A DNA stretch of 64,000 bases from JAGLOK01 sp963675575 (GCA_963675575.1 OY776378.1:806001-870000); one strand, 5' to 3'. Counted from the first letter of the stretch, positions 9,163 through 19,076 are shown. The notes: generated by a model not told the origin, from the letters alone. Numbers and translations are program-made.

Positions 9163-10530
9163 CTATACTTCAAGCGCCATATCAAAAAGCTTTTTCTCAC
9201 CATCTACGATTATGTCGTCAGCACTTCCGGGAATGACTCCGCTGTATGTCATCGGAAGTTGGACATCTTTTGATTCTTTGTCAAAAATGTAACCAGCGCG
9301 TTCACCCAAGTGATGAGTTATAATAACAGTTTTTTTATAGGGCGAGGCTTCTTTCATATCACGACCCAGACGCGATAATAGCTCGGCGTTTGCGAATAAA
9401 AATGCTATATCTCCGAGTAATAGTAGGTGCATATCAAGTTTTCTTGGCTTGTCAGGCACCATTTCAGGTGGGGAAACAGGAGGAGGGAGCTGGCCATATG
9501 CTATGCTTTCGGGACGCAGGCCGTTGCCTCCGCTGCGGTCTTTTGAATGATCCGGATTTGGGTCGTTAACCGCACGTTTGCGTGTGGGAAGCTCCAAAGT
9601 CTGCATTACATGTACGATGGGCATCCCTGTTCTGTTGGCGGTAATCTCGTCTATGCCTTTAACACAATCTGCTCCGTGCGCTCTGCCCATGTACTCCATT
9701 TGCATATAACCAACGCCATCGGGATACTGCACATGCGTTGTCCAGCCATCTGGATACTCATATTGCAAGCCATGGCTTAGGACCGGATTTTGATCTCCGG
9801 CCGCACCGGATGTCCACATTGCCACAGCACCGTTGCCGTAGTGTTCTTCCACAAATCGGCAAGTAATGCCAGTGAAGTTCCCGGAAGTTTTTGCCTTGTG
9901 GTCAGCATCCTTTAGCATATAAAGATTTGTGGCATGTGTTGCGTGATTTAAGAAAGCCGCGATTAGATTTCCATCTAAGTCCACGAATTTAAGTATAGAT
10001 AGTGTTTTGTCGCTGTATCCTGCAAGATTGCGCGCTTCCAGCCAATAACCGCCGGGAGATAGTAAATTTCTGTTGGTGTTGATGTAGCTTAGGCTTTCAC
10101 CATAGCCGTACTTTGCGTCTCGCAGAGTTTCCACTGCTTTTTGGCAAGCGGACATTCCGGCGTCATGTACTATTTTATTGAATTTATCCACCCAAGCCAG
10201 TATTTCCGGATCGTCAGTAACTCTGGGCGTGCGTGGGGCGGAGTGATTATGGGTTCCGGCGATAAATATATTTTCTTTTGGAAATCCTGTAGCTTTTGCT
10301 ATTTCCTCAGTGTAACCGGGAAAGTTTGGTGCTGAGCCTAGCTCGAAAGTTAGAAACATAACTTTACTTTTGTCGGTTTCTATTGCAATAGCCCTGCAAT
10401 TTAAGTCGTCATAGGGCTCCATTTGTTGCATTGGCTCAAGCCCAAAATCAGTCATACTGCCTGGTACGGGATACATGTCCGGTGAGGGATTGATGCAGGC
10501 TTTTCCTGCACCAACTTTTAATTTGCTCAT
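9163..10530 (-). CDS. neutral/alkaline ceramidase N-terminal-domain protein, paralog 1
   Basis: The 455-residue protein resembles the N-terminal catalytic domain of neutral ceramidases (PF04734). It has the N-terminal KVGAGKACINPSP, a zinc-site segment AGTHNHSAPRTP, AAFLNHATHATN and SGAAGDQNPVL. There is no signal peptide, so it is probably cytoplasmic. In characterised neutral ceramidases the GDVSPN motif carries the serine nucleophile; here the position reads GDQNP, so classical ceramidase activity is doubtful. The C-terminal immunoglobulin-like domain of true ceramidases is absent. The start has AAGGAGGAAATG on the minus strand. It is transcribed divergently from its paralog, and the real substrate is unknown. 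Confidence 0.8.
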   Translation of the reverse strand: MSKLKVGAGKACINPSPDMYPVPGSMTDFGLEPMQQMEPYDDLNCRAIAIETDKSKVMFLTFELGSAPNFPGYTEEIAKATGFPKENIFIAGTHNHSAPRTPRVTDDPEILAWVDKFNKIVHDAGMSACQKAVETLRDAKYGYGESLSYINTNRNLLSPGGYWLEARNLAGYSDKTLSILKFVDLDGNLIAAFLNHATHATNLYMLKDADHKAKTSGNFTGITCRFVEEHYGNGAVAMWTSGAAGDQNPVLSHGLQYEYPDGWTTHVQYPDGVGYMQMEYMGRAHGADCVKGIDEITANRTGMPIVHVMQTLELPTRKRAVNDPNPDHSKDRSGGNGLRPESIAYGQLPPPVSPPEMVPDKPRKLDMHLLLLGDIAFLFANAELLSRLGRDMKEASPYKKTVIITHHLGERAGYIFDKESKDVQLPMTYSGVIPGSADDIIVDGEKKLFDMALEV

Positions 10531-10830
10531 TTTTTCATTTCCTCCTTATGCCTACATAAAATTAGATTAAATATTTTAAGCCTATATATACTATAGCAAT
10601 TATATATTGTTATAGGCTTATAAGTAATGGGATTATTTATAGATTATGTGAATTAAATTTACATATTGAGTATTCTATCACAAATTATATCAATATATAG
10701 TTTTTTTCTGATTCAACTAAATAAGTATAATATATGCACAAATTGTTGAAGAAATGAAATTACAATTTTTGTGTAAGTACATTAAAATGTTATGGGTTAG
10801 TAGTTTTAAATTGATATTTGGGAGAAGATA
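10531..10830. promoter_or_regulatory. divergent promoter region between the two ceramidase-like genes
   Basis: This 300-bp AT-rich gap has no gene. It must hold the promoters of both divergent genes. A TATAAT at 10726-10731 is a candidate -10 box for the rightward gene, but no good -35 sits at the right distance. The leftward gene has a strong ribosome site (AAGGAGG read on the minus strand, near 10545). I see no clear operator palindrome. Confidence 0.45.
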
Positions 10831-12195
10831 ATGAATCAATTAAGAGTTGGCGCATCAAAAATATGTATTACCCCACCCAAAGAACTTTTGCCTTTTCCGC
10901 GATTTCTTGATTACGCATTTGAAGAAGTTCTTGATGATGTTTACGTCAGGACTGTTGTTGTCGATAACGGCGATACGAAATTTTTAATTTTATGTCTGGA
11001 CTCACCTCCATCTCCTGATGCTGAACTAAAGGAAAAGATAGCCGACAAGTTCGGATTTGAAAAAGACAAGATTCTGGCGACTAATACTCAGAATCATTCG
11101 TGTCCCCACTGGGGATCACCGCGTGCAACCGGAATCGGATTGCCCCCTGCAGAGCGAATTGCGAAAATGGAAGCATATACAGAAACGGTAGAGTCTGGAA
11201 TATTTGAGGCTGTTGAACAAGCGTTATCTTCGCTGAAACCTGCAAAATATGGATATGGAGAAGGGAAAAGCTATATAAGCGTAAACCGAGATGAACAGTT
11301 TGAAGACGGAAGTTGGATGCAAGGGCAAAACCATGCGGGGCCTTCTGATAAGACGCTCGCAATTATGAAATTTGAAGATTATGACGGAAATCTTATCGCG
11401 GCAATCGCAAATTATGGATGTCACGGCACAACTGCGTATTGTGTTAAAGACACAGACGGGAAAATAAAACTCACACCCGGGTTTATGGGCTATGCAGCCA
11501 GCTATGTGGAAAGGCGATATGGCAAGGAAGCTGTGGTTCTTTGGACAAGCGGCGCAGGCGCGGATCAAAATCCGCTATTTTCAAGTGAAGGATTTCCTCG
11601 TGTGTATGAGGACGACGGATATAGCGAGAGCAGTGCCACACCGCCGGGAACTCAATATATAATACAGCGCCATCATGGATACACACATGCGAAAGATATT
11701 ATTATGACATTGAAAGAGATAAAAGCTGCAAAGAATACTATGAGTATTTTAACCGCATCCACAGCAATTGAGCTTGATGGGCAGCGGGCGCCCGAAGGAG
11801 CAGACGTCATGCTTAATCGTCTGATGGTGGACAATATGGTGCGGATTCAGCGCCCGGAGCTGTGTATTGACGGGAAACCGCCAAAAAAAGAGCTGCTCAA
11901 AATGATACCGGATGGAAAAGTCCCTCTTAAAATGCAAATGGCGATACTTGGAGATGTTGCGTTTATTGGCGTTGCGGCTGAGCTGTACTGTGAGATTGGT
12001 ATGAAACTTAAAGAAGCGTCCCCCTTCAAAAATACGGTTGTTATAACTCATACAGACAGAGATACGGCGGATTATGTGCTCAGTGATGCCTCGGCGCACC
12101 ACACAGTTTTCCAGAGCTTTGCGCCTGTTCGTCCAGGCAACAACGATACGCCTATTCTTCAAGGCGCAAATAAGATGTTTGAGGAGGCGCAATAA
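10831..12195 (+). CDS. neutral/alkaline ceramidase N-terminal-domain protein, paralog 2
   Basis: This 454-residue paralog of the divergently transcribed neighbour has the same segments: RVGASKICITPP at the start, LATNTQNHSCPHWGSP, IANYGCHGTTAY and SGAGADQNPLF. The first zinc-type His of the THxHS motif reads Gln here (NTQNHS), and the GDxSPN nucleophile motif reads ADQNP, so it diverges from known ceramidases even more than paralog 1. No signal peptide is seen. It stands 170 bp before a peptide-type ABC transporter operon, which suggests it processes the imported compound inside the cell. That link is inference. Confidence 0.78.
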   Translation: MNQLRVGASKICITPPKELLPFPRFLDYAFEEVLDDVYVRTVVVDNGDTKFLILCLDSPPSPDAELKEKIADKFGFEKDKILATNTQNHSCPHWGSPRATGIGLPPAERIAKMEAYTETVESGIFEAVEQALSSLKPAKYGYGEGKSYISVNRDEQFEDGSWMQGQNHAGPSDKTLAIMKFEDYDGNLIAAIANYGCHGTTAYCVKDTDGKIKLTPGFMGYAASYVERRYGKEAVVLWTSGAGADQNPLFSSEGFPRVYEDDGYSESSATPPGTQYIIQRHHGYTHAKDIIMTLKEIKAAKNTMSILTASTAIELDGQRAPEGADVMLNRLMVDNMVRIQRPELCIDGKPPKKELLKMIPDGKVPLKMQMAILGDVAFIGVAAELYCEIGMKLKEASPFKNTVVITHTDRDTADYVLSDASAHHTVFQSFAPVRPGNNDTPILQGANKMFEEAQ

Positions 12196-12365
12196 ATACG
12201 ATAATAAATATATTTTACAAGTTAGCATATAGAATAATTGCACATTTTGTAGATACTGCGTAATACCAAACGAATATTGAATATGTTACTCTTAAAAAGC
12301 AATTTGTTATCTGTTTTAAGAAATTAAGCGCGAAAAGCGTTTAATATAAAATAAGAAGAAGGGAA

Positions 12366-14054
12366 ATGAAAATGAAAATGAAAAAGAAAAAGATTATCGT
12401 GTTATTCTTAGCTGTAATGATGGTTTGCACAATATTTGCGGCTTGCGACAAAACTGAACCGGAAGCTACTACCAATGATAATGATACTACAGAAAAGACT
12501 ACTTCCGAGGCTACAGAAAAAGCCACGGCAGCTCCTGAGGAAGTCAGCGCCCCCAGTGTTGTCAATGTAGGACTCCCGGCCGACGTTCCTTCTCTGGATC
12601 CTTTCTATGGTTCCAGTGTTGGCGGCAACTACGTTGTTCCTGAGATTTATCAATATTTGTTCTCCAGGGAAGTTTTCAGCGGAGAGGCAACACCGATGAT
12701 TGGTAAAAGTATTGAGGTTGCAGATGACAAATTGTCATGTGTTATTACAATCTTTGATAATGTTTATGACTCAGCTGGCAATCACATTACTGCCGAAGAC
12801 GTTGTATTCAGCTATGAGACAGCTTTTGAAACAGGATTCTTCCGTGATATAAAAATTCTGGACACTATTGAAGCAATTGATGAATATACAGTGAAAATCA
12901 CAGTAACGTCTTCTGTAATCAATTCCATAACAGGTGTAATATCCACTATTTTTATCGTTGACAGCGAAGCATATGATGCAGATGCATTTACAACAGCACC
13001 GATAGGAACAGGTCCTTATGTTGTTGAAGAGTATGTTTCCGGGTCCAATATCACATTAGTCAAGAACGAAAATTATTGGCAAACAGATGAGGCAATGAAC
13101 CATCCTTTCTGCCAACAAAATGTAGATGAAATCAACTTCAAGATTATTCTTGAATCAGCTCAGATGTCAATCGCTTTGGAAACAGGCGACATTGACATAG
13201 CAGGCAATATCAGCTCAAACGACCTTAATTTCTTTGCTGATGAAAACGGAGAAGGACTTGATGGATATACAGTCAACTCTGTAAATACAAACCTTTTCAA
13301 TAATATGGCATTCAATATGAGTGCTGACAGCATTATGGGCGATAATTTGGCTCTTAGACAAGCAATTCTGTATGCGATTGACGCTCCTTCGTTGGTGTAT
13401 GGCGTGCTTCAATCGGCAGGAGAGCCCGTATATACTTGGGGATGCAAGCTTTACAGCGATTATAACCCTGCATGGACAACAGATGGATATTACGACTATG
13501 ACGTTGAAAAAGCAAAAACACTGTTGGCTGAATCCGGATATAACGGAGAAAAAATCAGAATAATACTTGAAAATGTAGAGACCAGAAAAAAAGCTGCTGA
13601 AATAATGCAATCCTACTTGTTGACAGTTGGTATTGACAGCGAAATCAATACTTATGATTCCGCGCTGTTCCAAACGTACAAATATTCATATGACCAATGG
13701 GATATCATTCTTGATAATCAGGCAAATAACGCTTCATTGGCAAATATGTGGGCAAACTTCTTCGACATTAACCGTCAGACGTGGAAAGATCAGGGAACCA
13801 CTTATAACGGCTTACATGACGAAAATTTGCAGGTTCTGATTGATGCAATGATGAATCCTGAAACAAATGGACGCGGAACAGTCGATGCGGTGCATAATTA
13901 TCTCGAAGATAATGCGGTTGCAATTGGACTTTGGGCAGGATTAAACTATCAGGTTGCTCAAGACGGAGTTGAAGCTATTACCTTGAACGAGAAACTATTC
14001 CTGCTTCCCGGAGCTTGCGTTTATGAGGATGATTATACAAGTAAAAACCCTTAA
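12366..14054 (+). CDS. peptide/nickel-type ABC transporter substrate-binding lipoprotein (SBP_bac_5)
   Basis: The protein has 562 residues. A Lys-rich signal peptide ends at a lipobox (IFAAC), then comes a Thr/Glu-rich linker (to residue ~60) and the bilobal family-5 binding fold, with VGLPADVPSLDPFYG, AEDVVFSYETAFE, PIGTGPYVVEEYVSGSNITL and LRQAILYAIDAPSL. Three in-frame ATGs (12366, 12372, 12378) follow AAGAAGGGA; the first is used here. The family binds oligopeptides, but also nickel, heme and oligosaccharides, so the ligand is open. Two permeases and two ATPases follow, forming a complete transporter. Confidence 0.9.
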   Translation: MKMKMKKKKIIVLFLAVMMVCTIFAACDKTEPEATTNDNDTTEKTTSEATEKATAAPEEVSAPSVVNVGLPADVPSLDPFYGSSVGGNYVVPEIYQYLFSREVFSGEATPMIGKSIEVADDKLSCVITIFDNVYDSAGNHITAEDVVFSYETAFETGFFRDIKILDTIEAIDEYTVKITVTSSVINSITGVISTIFIVDSEAYDADAFTTAPIGTGPYVVEEYVSGSNITLVKNENYWQTDEAMNHPFCQQNVDEINFKIILESAQMSIALETGDIDIAGNISSNDLNFFADENGEGLDGYTVNSVNTNLFNNMAFNMSADSIMGDNLALRQAILYAIDAPSLVYGVLQSAGEPVYTWGCKLYSDYNPAWTTDGYYDYDVEKAKTLLAESGYNGEKIRIILENVETRKKAAEIMQSYLLTVGIDSEINTYDSALFQTYKYSYDQWDIILDNQANNASLANMWANFFDINRQTWKDQGTTYNGLHDENLQVLIDAMMNPETNGRGTVDAVHNYLEDNAVAIGLWAGLNYQVAQDGVEAITLNEKLFLLPGACVYEDDYTSKNP

Positions 14055-14139
14055 GGCGATATTAAACTAATTTTCACTGTGGTACATTCATAGTATGATA
14101 TAAGAATGTTAGACTTGAATTTTACCAAAACGATTACTG

Positions 14140-14180
14140 TGCGGCGTCACTTATGCTTAGCTATAGGTAAGTACGCCGCA
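14140..14180 (+). promoter_or_regulatory. long hairpin between binding-protein and permease genes
   Basis: TGCGGCGT plus ACTTA (14140-14153, one C between them) pairs with TAAGT-ACGCCGCA (14168-14180), giving a 13-bp stem with a single bulge, followed by TTATTTT. It sits between the lipoprotein and first permease genes, where partial termination or 3' stabilisation commonly raises binding-protein output. The weak T run favours a leaky terminator. Confidence 0.65.
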
Positions 14181-14223
14181 TTATTTTAGAAAAGAACTGT
14201 ATTTCAATCAATGAGGTAGTTTT

Positions 14224-15180
14224 ATGATAAAGTATGTAATGAAAAGATTACTTTGGATGATACCTGTAATTTTTGGCGTTGCGGTATTAATCTTTACTAT
14301 CATGTATTTTGTCCCGGGAGATCCCGCGACTGTTATGCTTGGTAGCAACGCCACTGAATTAGAGCTTAATGTACTCAGAGAGAAGCTGGGTCTTTTCGAT
14401 CCTTATATTGTCAGGCTTGGCAGATATCTTTCAGATGTTTTTTTACATTTTGATTTTGGAGTTTCATTTGTAAGTAAAGTTTCCGTAACATCAGAATTAA
14501 TCACACGCTTTCCGCGAACACTTACAATAGCCGGAATATGTATTGGGCTTTCAATTGGCATTGGGGTACCGCTTGGCGTAAATGCCGCGGTGCACAAGGA
14601 TGGGCCGGCGGACAGGTTGTCAATGTTTTTTGCATTGTTGGGCGTTTCAATGCCGTCTTTCTGGTTAGCTTTACTTCTTGTTATTTTGTTTTCGCTTAAG
14701 TTGCACTGGTTGCCCGCGACGGGCATTGATGGATTTAAATATTACATACTTCCATGTGTAGCAAACTCATTTGGGGGGATTGCTAACCAAGCGCGTCAGG
14801 CGCGTTCTTCTATGCTTGAGGTAATTAGAGCTGACTATATTACAACCGCTCGAGCTAAAGGGCTTACCGAAAGAGCTGTTATATTTAGACACGCACTTCC
14901 AAACGCACTTATTCCTATAGTTACAATAGCAGGTACTTCCTTCGGAGCATTGATGGGAGGCACGTTAGTAATAGAATCAGTTTTCTCAATACCCGGTGTT
15001 GGATATTATATGATTACAGCGGTTAACAATCGGGATTATCCGGTTGTTAGGGGATGTGTAATATTTTTAGCTATTACATTTAGTATTGTTATGCTGCTTA
15101 CTGACATCGCCTATAGCTTTGTTGACCCAGGGATTAAAGGTCAATATGCAAGCAGTTCAAGGGGGAAGAAAAATGGCTGA
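14224..15180 (+). CDS. ABC transporter permease, DppB/OppB type
   Basis: This 318-residue protein begins MIKYVMKRLLWMIPVIFGV and continues with the family segment FVPGDPATVMLG. It carries the BPD_transp_1 EAA-type loop (RADYITTARAKGLTERAVIFRHALPNALIPI) that docks the ATPase, and about six membrane segments. It pairs with the next permease, whose start overlaps its end by 8 bp, to form the channel. Length matches DppB/OppB, and the ribosome site is GAGGTAG. Confidence 0.92.
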   Translation: MIKYVMKRLLWMIPVIFGVAVLIFTIMYFVPGDPATVMLGSNATELELNVLREKLGLFDPYIVRLGRYLSDVFLHFDFGVSFVSKVSVTSELITRFPRTLTIAGICIGLSIGIGVPLGVNAAVHKDGPADRLSMFFALLGVSMPSFWLALLLVILFSLKLHWLPATGIDGFKYYILPCVANSFGGIANQARQARSSMLEVIRADYITTARAKGLTERAVIFRHALPNALIPIVTIAGTSFGALMGGTLVIESVFSIPGVGYYMITAVNNRDYPVVRGCVIFLAITFSIVMLLTDIAYSFVDPGIKGQYASSSRGKKNG

Positions 15181-16072
15181 TTCAATAAATGCATTAAAAG
15201 TAAATGCAACTGACGCATATAAGAAAAAAAATCAGAGTGCACTTGTACAAAGTCTAAAACGGCTTATACGCAACAAAAGCGCAATGGCAGGGATTATTAT
15301 AGTTCTTTTGCTAGCGTTGGCTGCAATTTTTTCTCCGCTATTTTTGCCGTACGACTATACAGAGATTAATATATTTGAAGCCTACCAGGGACCTAGCTCA
15401 ACACATTGGTTTGGTACGGATGATCTGGGGCGTGATATTTTCAGCCGAGTTATTTACGGAGGAAGATATTCTTTGCGCTTGGGTCTTATGGCTGTGGGCA
15501 TATCTATGACCGTGGGAGTAATATTAGGCTCTTTTGCTGGGTATTTTGGGGGCATGGTTGATCTTCTTATTATGAGATTAATTGATGTACAGCAGTCAAT
15601 ACCGGGAATGCTGCTGTCTATAGTTGTGGCTGCTGTTTTAGGAACTGGGTTTAACAATACCGTTGTCGCTCTCGCTATTGGAGGGATCCCGGCATACGCA
15701 AGGCTGCTGCGGGCGCAAATAATGAGTGTTAGGGAAAAGGAATACATTGAAGCTGCCCATGCTATTAATTGTAGCAACAAGCGTATTGTAGTGAAACATT
15801 TGCTGCCCAACACTTTTTCCCCGCTGATAGTTCAGGCTACCATGCAGTACGCAAACACTCTGCTTGCTGCCGCTGCGCTGAGCTATATCGGACTCGGCGT
15901 TCAACCGCCAGAGCCGGAATGGGGAGCGATGTTATCTGGGGCCAGATCTTTCATACGCCAATATCCATATATGCTTATTTTCCCTGGATTATTTATAATG
16001 ATTGTTGTTGTTTGCTTGAATATGTTTGGCGATGGTCTAAGAGACGCCTTAGATCCGAAGCTTAAAAAATAA
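15173..16072 (+). CDS. ABC transporter permease, DppC/OppC type
   Basis: The 299-residue protein has the DppC hallmarks: an N-terminal cytoplasmic stretch, a first membrane segment, then HWFGTDDLGRDIFSRVIYGGRYSL, and a docking loop REKEYIEAAHAINCSNKRIVVKHLLPN. The ATG at 15173, preceded by GGGGGAAGAAA, is preferred over one 29 codons upstream that would overlap the previous permease by almost 100 bp. The chosen start overlaps the upstream stop by 8 bp, a coupling common in such operons. Confidence 0.9.
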   Translation: MADSINALKVNATDAYKKKNQSALVQSLKRLIRNKSAMAGIIIVLLLALAAIFSPLFLPYDYTEINIFEAYQGPSSTHWFGTDDLGRDIFSRVIYGGRYSLRLGLMAVGISMTVGVILGSFAGYFGGMVDLLIMRLIDVQQSIPGMLLSIVVAAVLGTGFNNTVVALAIGGIPAYARLLRAQIMSVREKEYIEAAHAINCSNKRIVVKHLLPNTFSPLIVQATMQYANTLLAAAALSYIGLGVQPPEPEWGAMLSGARSFIRQYPYMLIFPGLFIMIVVVCLNMFGDGLRDALDPKLKK

Positions 16073-16083
16073 CGGAGGAAAGA

Positions 16084-17097
16084 ATGGAAAATATAACTTC
16101 AAAACAAGGAATTGAAAACACGCCATTCCTTTCGGTTAGAAATTTAGCGGTAGAATATACTTCTGAAGGTGAAGTGATACATGCTGTTAATGGTGTTTCT
16201 TTTGATTTGGAAAAAGGAAAGACATTGGCGTTGGTGGGTGAAACAGGTGCAGGAAAAACTACTATAGCAAAATCAATCATGCGTATTCTTCCTGATATTT
16301 CAGCAAAAATCAAAGGCGGGGAAATCAACCTGGAAGGCGTTGATCTTTTGAAATTAAAAATAGAAGATATGCGAAAAGTCCGCGGACGCAAGGTATCGAT
16401 GGTTTTTCAAGACCCAATGACCGCTCTTAATCCTTCAATGCGGGTTGGAAGGCAGATAGCAGAGGTAATAAAGGTTCATAATAAAATTAGTATGAACGAC
16501 GCTAACAAACGTGCCATTGAGATGCTGGAGATGGTTGGGATACCTGCGGAACGGTTTAGAGAATATCCACATCAGTTTTCGGGTGGAATGAAACAGCGGG
16601 TTATTATTGCCATCGCTTTGGCGTGCAGTCCCGAATTATTGCTGGCGGATGAACCTACAACTGCCTTGGATGTGACAATTCAAGCACAGGTTCTTAAAAT
16701 GATAAATAATTTAAAGGAAAAATACAATACTTCCATGGTGTTGATTACCCATGATCTTGGTGTTGTCGCAGAGACAAGTGATAATGTGGCGGTAGTGTAT
16801 GGTGGGAAAATCATTGAGTATGGAACAAAAAGAGATTTATTCAAAAACCCATCTCATCCGTATACAATGGGTTTGTTTGGGGCTCTTCCTAACATGAACA
16901 CAGATTCTCAGAGGCTTGACCCAATTCTTGGGTTGCCGCCGGATCCAACTAATTTGCCAAGTGGCTGCACTTTTAATCCACGTTGCCCGTTTGCAACGGA
17001 TATCTGCAGAGAAGGTGAAATAGAAATGGTAACAGTAAGTCCAGGGCATCTTTGCCTGTGCTGCAATTTGGGCAGTATAGTAAAGAGGGGGGTGTAA
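16084..17097 (+). CDS. ABC transporter ATP-binding protein, DppD/OppD type
   Basis: In this 337-residue protein Walker A is GETGAGKTT, the Q-loop region VFQDPMTALNPSMRVGRQI, the signature FSGGMKQR and Walker B LLLADEPTTALDVT. The C-terminal oligo_HPY region has a cysteine cluster (GCTFNPRCPF, DICREG, CLCC) of the kind that can hold an iron-sulfur cluster in some Opp/Dpp ATPases. It follows the permease after 11 bp with a GGAGGAAAGA site and works with the next ATPase as a heterodimer. Confidence 0.92.
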   Translation: MENITSKQGIENTPFLSVRNLAVEYTSEGEVIHAVNGVSFDLEKGKTLALVGETGAGKTTIAKSIMRILPDISAKIKGGEINLEGVDLLKLKIEDMRKVRGRKVSMVFQDPMTALNPSMRVGRQIAEVIKVHNKISMNDANKRAIEMLEMVGIPAERFREYPHQFSGGMKQRVIIAIALACSPELLLADEPTTALDVTIQAQVLKMINNLKEKYNTSMVLITHDLGVVAETSDNVAVVYGGKIIEYGTKRDLFKNPSHPYTMGLFGALPNMNTDSQRLDPILGLPPDPTNLPSGCTFNPRCPFATDICREGEIEMVTVSPGHLCLCCNLGSIVKRGV

Positions 17098-17098
17098 A

Positions 17099-18052
17099 AT
17101 GCAACCTTTAATTGAATTAGTGGATTTAAAAAAATATTTTAAAACCCGTAAAGGAGATTTGCACGCGGTTGATGGAGTGAACTTATCCATTTATGAAGGC
17201 AGAACAATGGGTGTGGTTGGGGAATCAGGGTGCGGCAAATCCACTCTGGGGAGAACAATGATACATCTTCTGGAAAGTACCGGAGGTAAAATATTTTTTG
17301 AAGGCGAAGACGTAACAAATGTCGATTCCAAGAAATTACATTACCTTAGGGAGAAGATGCAGATAATATTCCAAGATCCGTACTCCTCTCTAAACCCGAG
17401 GTACACGGTTATTAATACAATAAAAGAGCCTCTTATATTAATGAATTGCTATTCAAAAGATGAGATAAGAATTGAAGCGGAACGAATAATGGATTTGGTG
17501 GGCATTGACAGAAGGCTTATGAATGCATATCCGCATGAGCTGGATGGAGGAAGAAGACAGAGAGTTGGGATAGGAAGAGCGCTTGCGCTCAATCCAAGGT
17601 TTATAGTCTGTGATGAGCCGGTTTCCGCACTTGATGTATCAATTCAAGCGCAGATTCTCAATCTTCTGATGGACCTTCAGGAGCAAAAACAATTAACCTA
17701 TATGTTCGTAACACATGACTTATCTGTTGTTAGGCATATTTCAGATGATATTTGCGTTATGTATCTTGGACAATTGGTGGAGACAAGCCCTTCCAAAGAG
17801 TTGTTTAAAAAGCCTTTGCACCCTTATACAAAGGCATTGCTATCGGCGATACCTACTACGGATATAGATGCGAAGATTGAACGTGAGATAATTCAAGGTG
17901 AGATAGTTTCACCGATTAATCCCAAGCCCGGCTGTCGCTTTGCGGCAAGGTGCAAATACGCAATTGATAAATGTTATGAGCCTCAGGAATTGGAAGAAAT
18001 TTTGCCGAATCATTTTGTTTCTTGTTGTCGAGCAAAAGAATTAAACATTTGA
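17099..18052 (+). CDS. ABC transporter ATP-binding protein, DppF/OppF type
   Basis: The 317-residue protein has Walker A GESGCGKST, Q-loop IIFQDPYSSLNPRYTV and Walker B FIVCDEPVSALDVS. The signature reads LDGGRRQR where LSGGQRQR is usual. This altered form occurs in a Clostridia/spirochete subgroup, so it is probably functional. The C-terminus has GCRFAARCKYA and CC, the oligo_HPY cysteine motif. It begins one base after the preceding stop region and is the last transporter component. Confidence 0.92.
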   Translation: MQPLIELVDLKKYFKTRKGDLHAVDGVNLSIYEGRTMGVVGESGCGKSTLGRTMIHLLESTGGKIFFEGEDVTNVDSKKLHYLREKMQIIFQDPYSSLNPRYTVINTIKEPLILMNCYSKDEIRIEAERIMDLVGIDRRLMNAYPHELDGGRRQRVGIGRALALNPRFIVCDEPVSALDVSIQAQILNLLMDLQEQKQLTYMFVTHDLSVVRHISDDICVMYLGQLVETSPSKELFKKPLHPYTKALLSAIPTTDIDAKIEREIIQGEIVSPINPKPGCRFAARCKYAIDKCYEPQELEEILPNHFVSCCRAKELNI

Positions 18053-18227
18053 GTGATATAATTTTTCTTGATATGCAGACAGTTATCAGATTAATAATGA
18101 CAGAATGTCTTTAAATAATTATATTTATAAAAAAACATTTAACTGTGGTAAAATGTTATGGATTGCGAGAAAAATTATTATTGATAGTGCAAATCCGAAT
18201 TCTGAAATGCAAGAAATGGAGAAATAT

Positions 18228-19076
18228 ATGAAGAAATTTGAGCAAGACAGAGATTTTACCCGAAGGCTTATAAGACCAAATACTTGGTATATACATGGCC
18301 GTCCCGACAGTGCGGTGACTTATCTTGTGATTGGGAGCGAAAGGGCATTAGTGGTTGAACCGGGGCAGAACAGAAACAGCATCCGAGAGTACATTGAGAC
18401 GATTACGGACTTACCTCTGGTAGTGTGCAACACTCATGGACATTTTGACCATACTGCTTCAAACGGACAATTTAAAGACTGTGATATATTCATGTCGGAA
18501 ATTGCGGCCGGACGCTGTAAAACCCCTTTTCCAAGGGTTAATCCAGCGGACTACGATTTTGATTATGAGCCACTCCCTGTTAAGGAGGGTTTTGTGATTG
18601 ATTTAGGCGACAGACAGGTAGAGGCTATTGCAATTCCTTGCCACAGCCCCGGAAGCTTTGCGTGGCTGGACAATAAATATAACCTGCTTTTCACAGGAGA
18701 CGAGATTGAGAGCGGGCAAGTTTTGTTCCAGGGAGACCGAAGGGGTGACGCCTGTGTTGAAAAATATTATGAAAATCTCAAAAAGCTTAAAGCGAGAGAA
18801 TCAGAAATTGATTTAATTTGCCCAGCCCATAATGGATCACCTATAGATATTACGTTTATAGATGCTTTTATGGAAAATTGCGAAATGATTATGAATGGCA
18901 GTGCTACGCCAAAGAAAGATTTCAGCTCGCCAACTTACCTTGGCCCGGAAGATCCCCGCGAACCGGAGACCAAAGCGCAGTTACTTTCTGACCCGAATAT
19001 TTACAGAAATGAGTGGAAAGGCACTTCAATTGTATATTCTATAAATAGAATTTTATATGAAGATATAAAAAAATAA
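18228..19076 (+). CDS. metallo-beta-lactamase-fold hydrolase
   Basis: The protein has 282 residues from the ATG at 18228. I chose this start because GGAG lies 7 bases before it; earlier in-frame ATGs (18105, 18153, 18207, 18216) lack a good site. The metal motif is THGHFDHTAS (HxHxDH), followed by an AIPCHSPGS histidine, TGDEIESG aspartate and CPAHNG histidine, a complete binuclear zinc site. The family covers thioesterases, glyoxalase II-like and lactonase-like enzymes; the substrate cannot be read. It may act with the upstream transporter on the imported compound, which is inference. Confidence 0.82.
   Translation: MKKFEQDRDFTRRLIRPNTWYIHGRPDSAVTYLVIGSERALVVEPGQNRNSIREYIETITDLPLVVCNTHGHFDHTASNGQFKDCDIFMSEIAAGRCKTPFPRVNPADYDFDYEPLPVKEGFVIDLGDRQVEAIAIPCHSPGSFAWLDNKYNLLFTGDEIESGQVLFQGDRRGDACVEKYYENLKKLKARESEIDLICPAHNGSPIDITFIDAFMENCEMIMNGSATPKKDFSSPTYLGPEDPREPETKAQLLSDPNIYRNEWKGTSIVYSINRILYEDIKK

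Noticed and set aside
11749..12243. Minus-strand open frame of 164 codons opposite ceramidase-like paralog 2
   Set aside because: It mirrors a real gene, lacks a ribosome site and has no recognisable motif.
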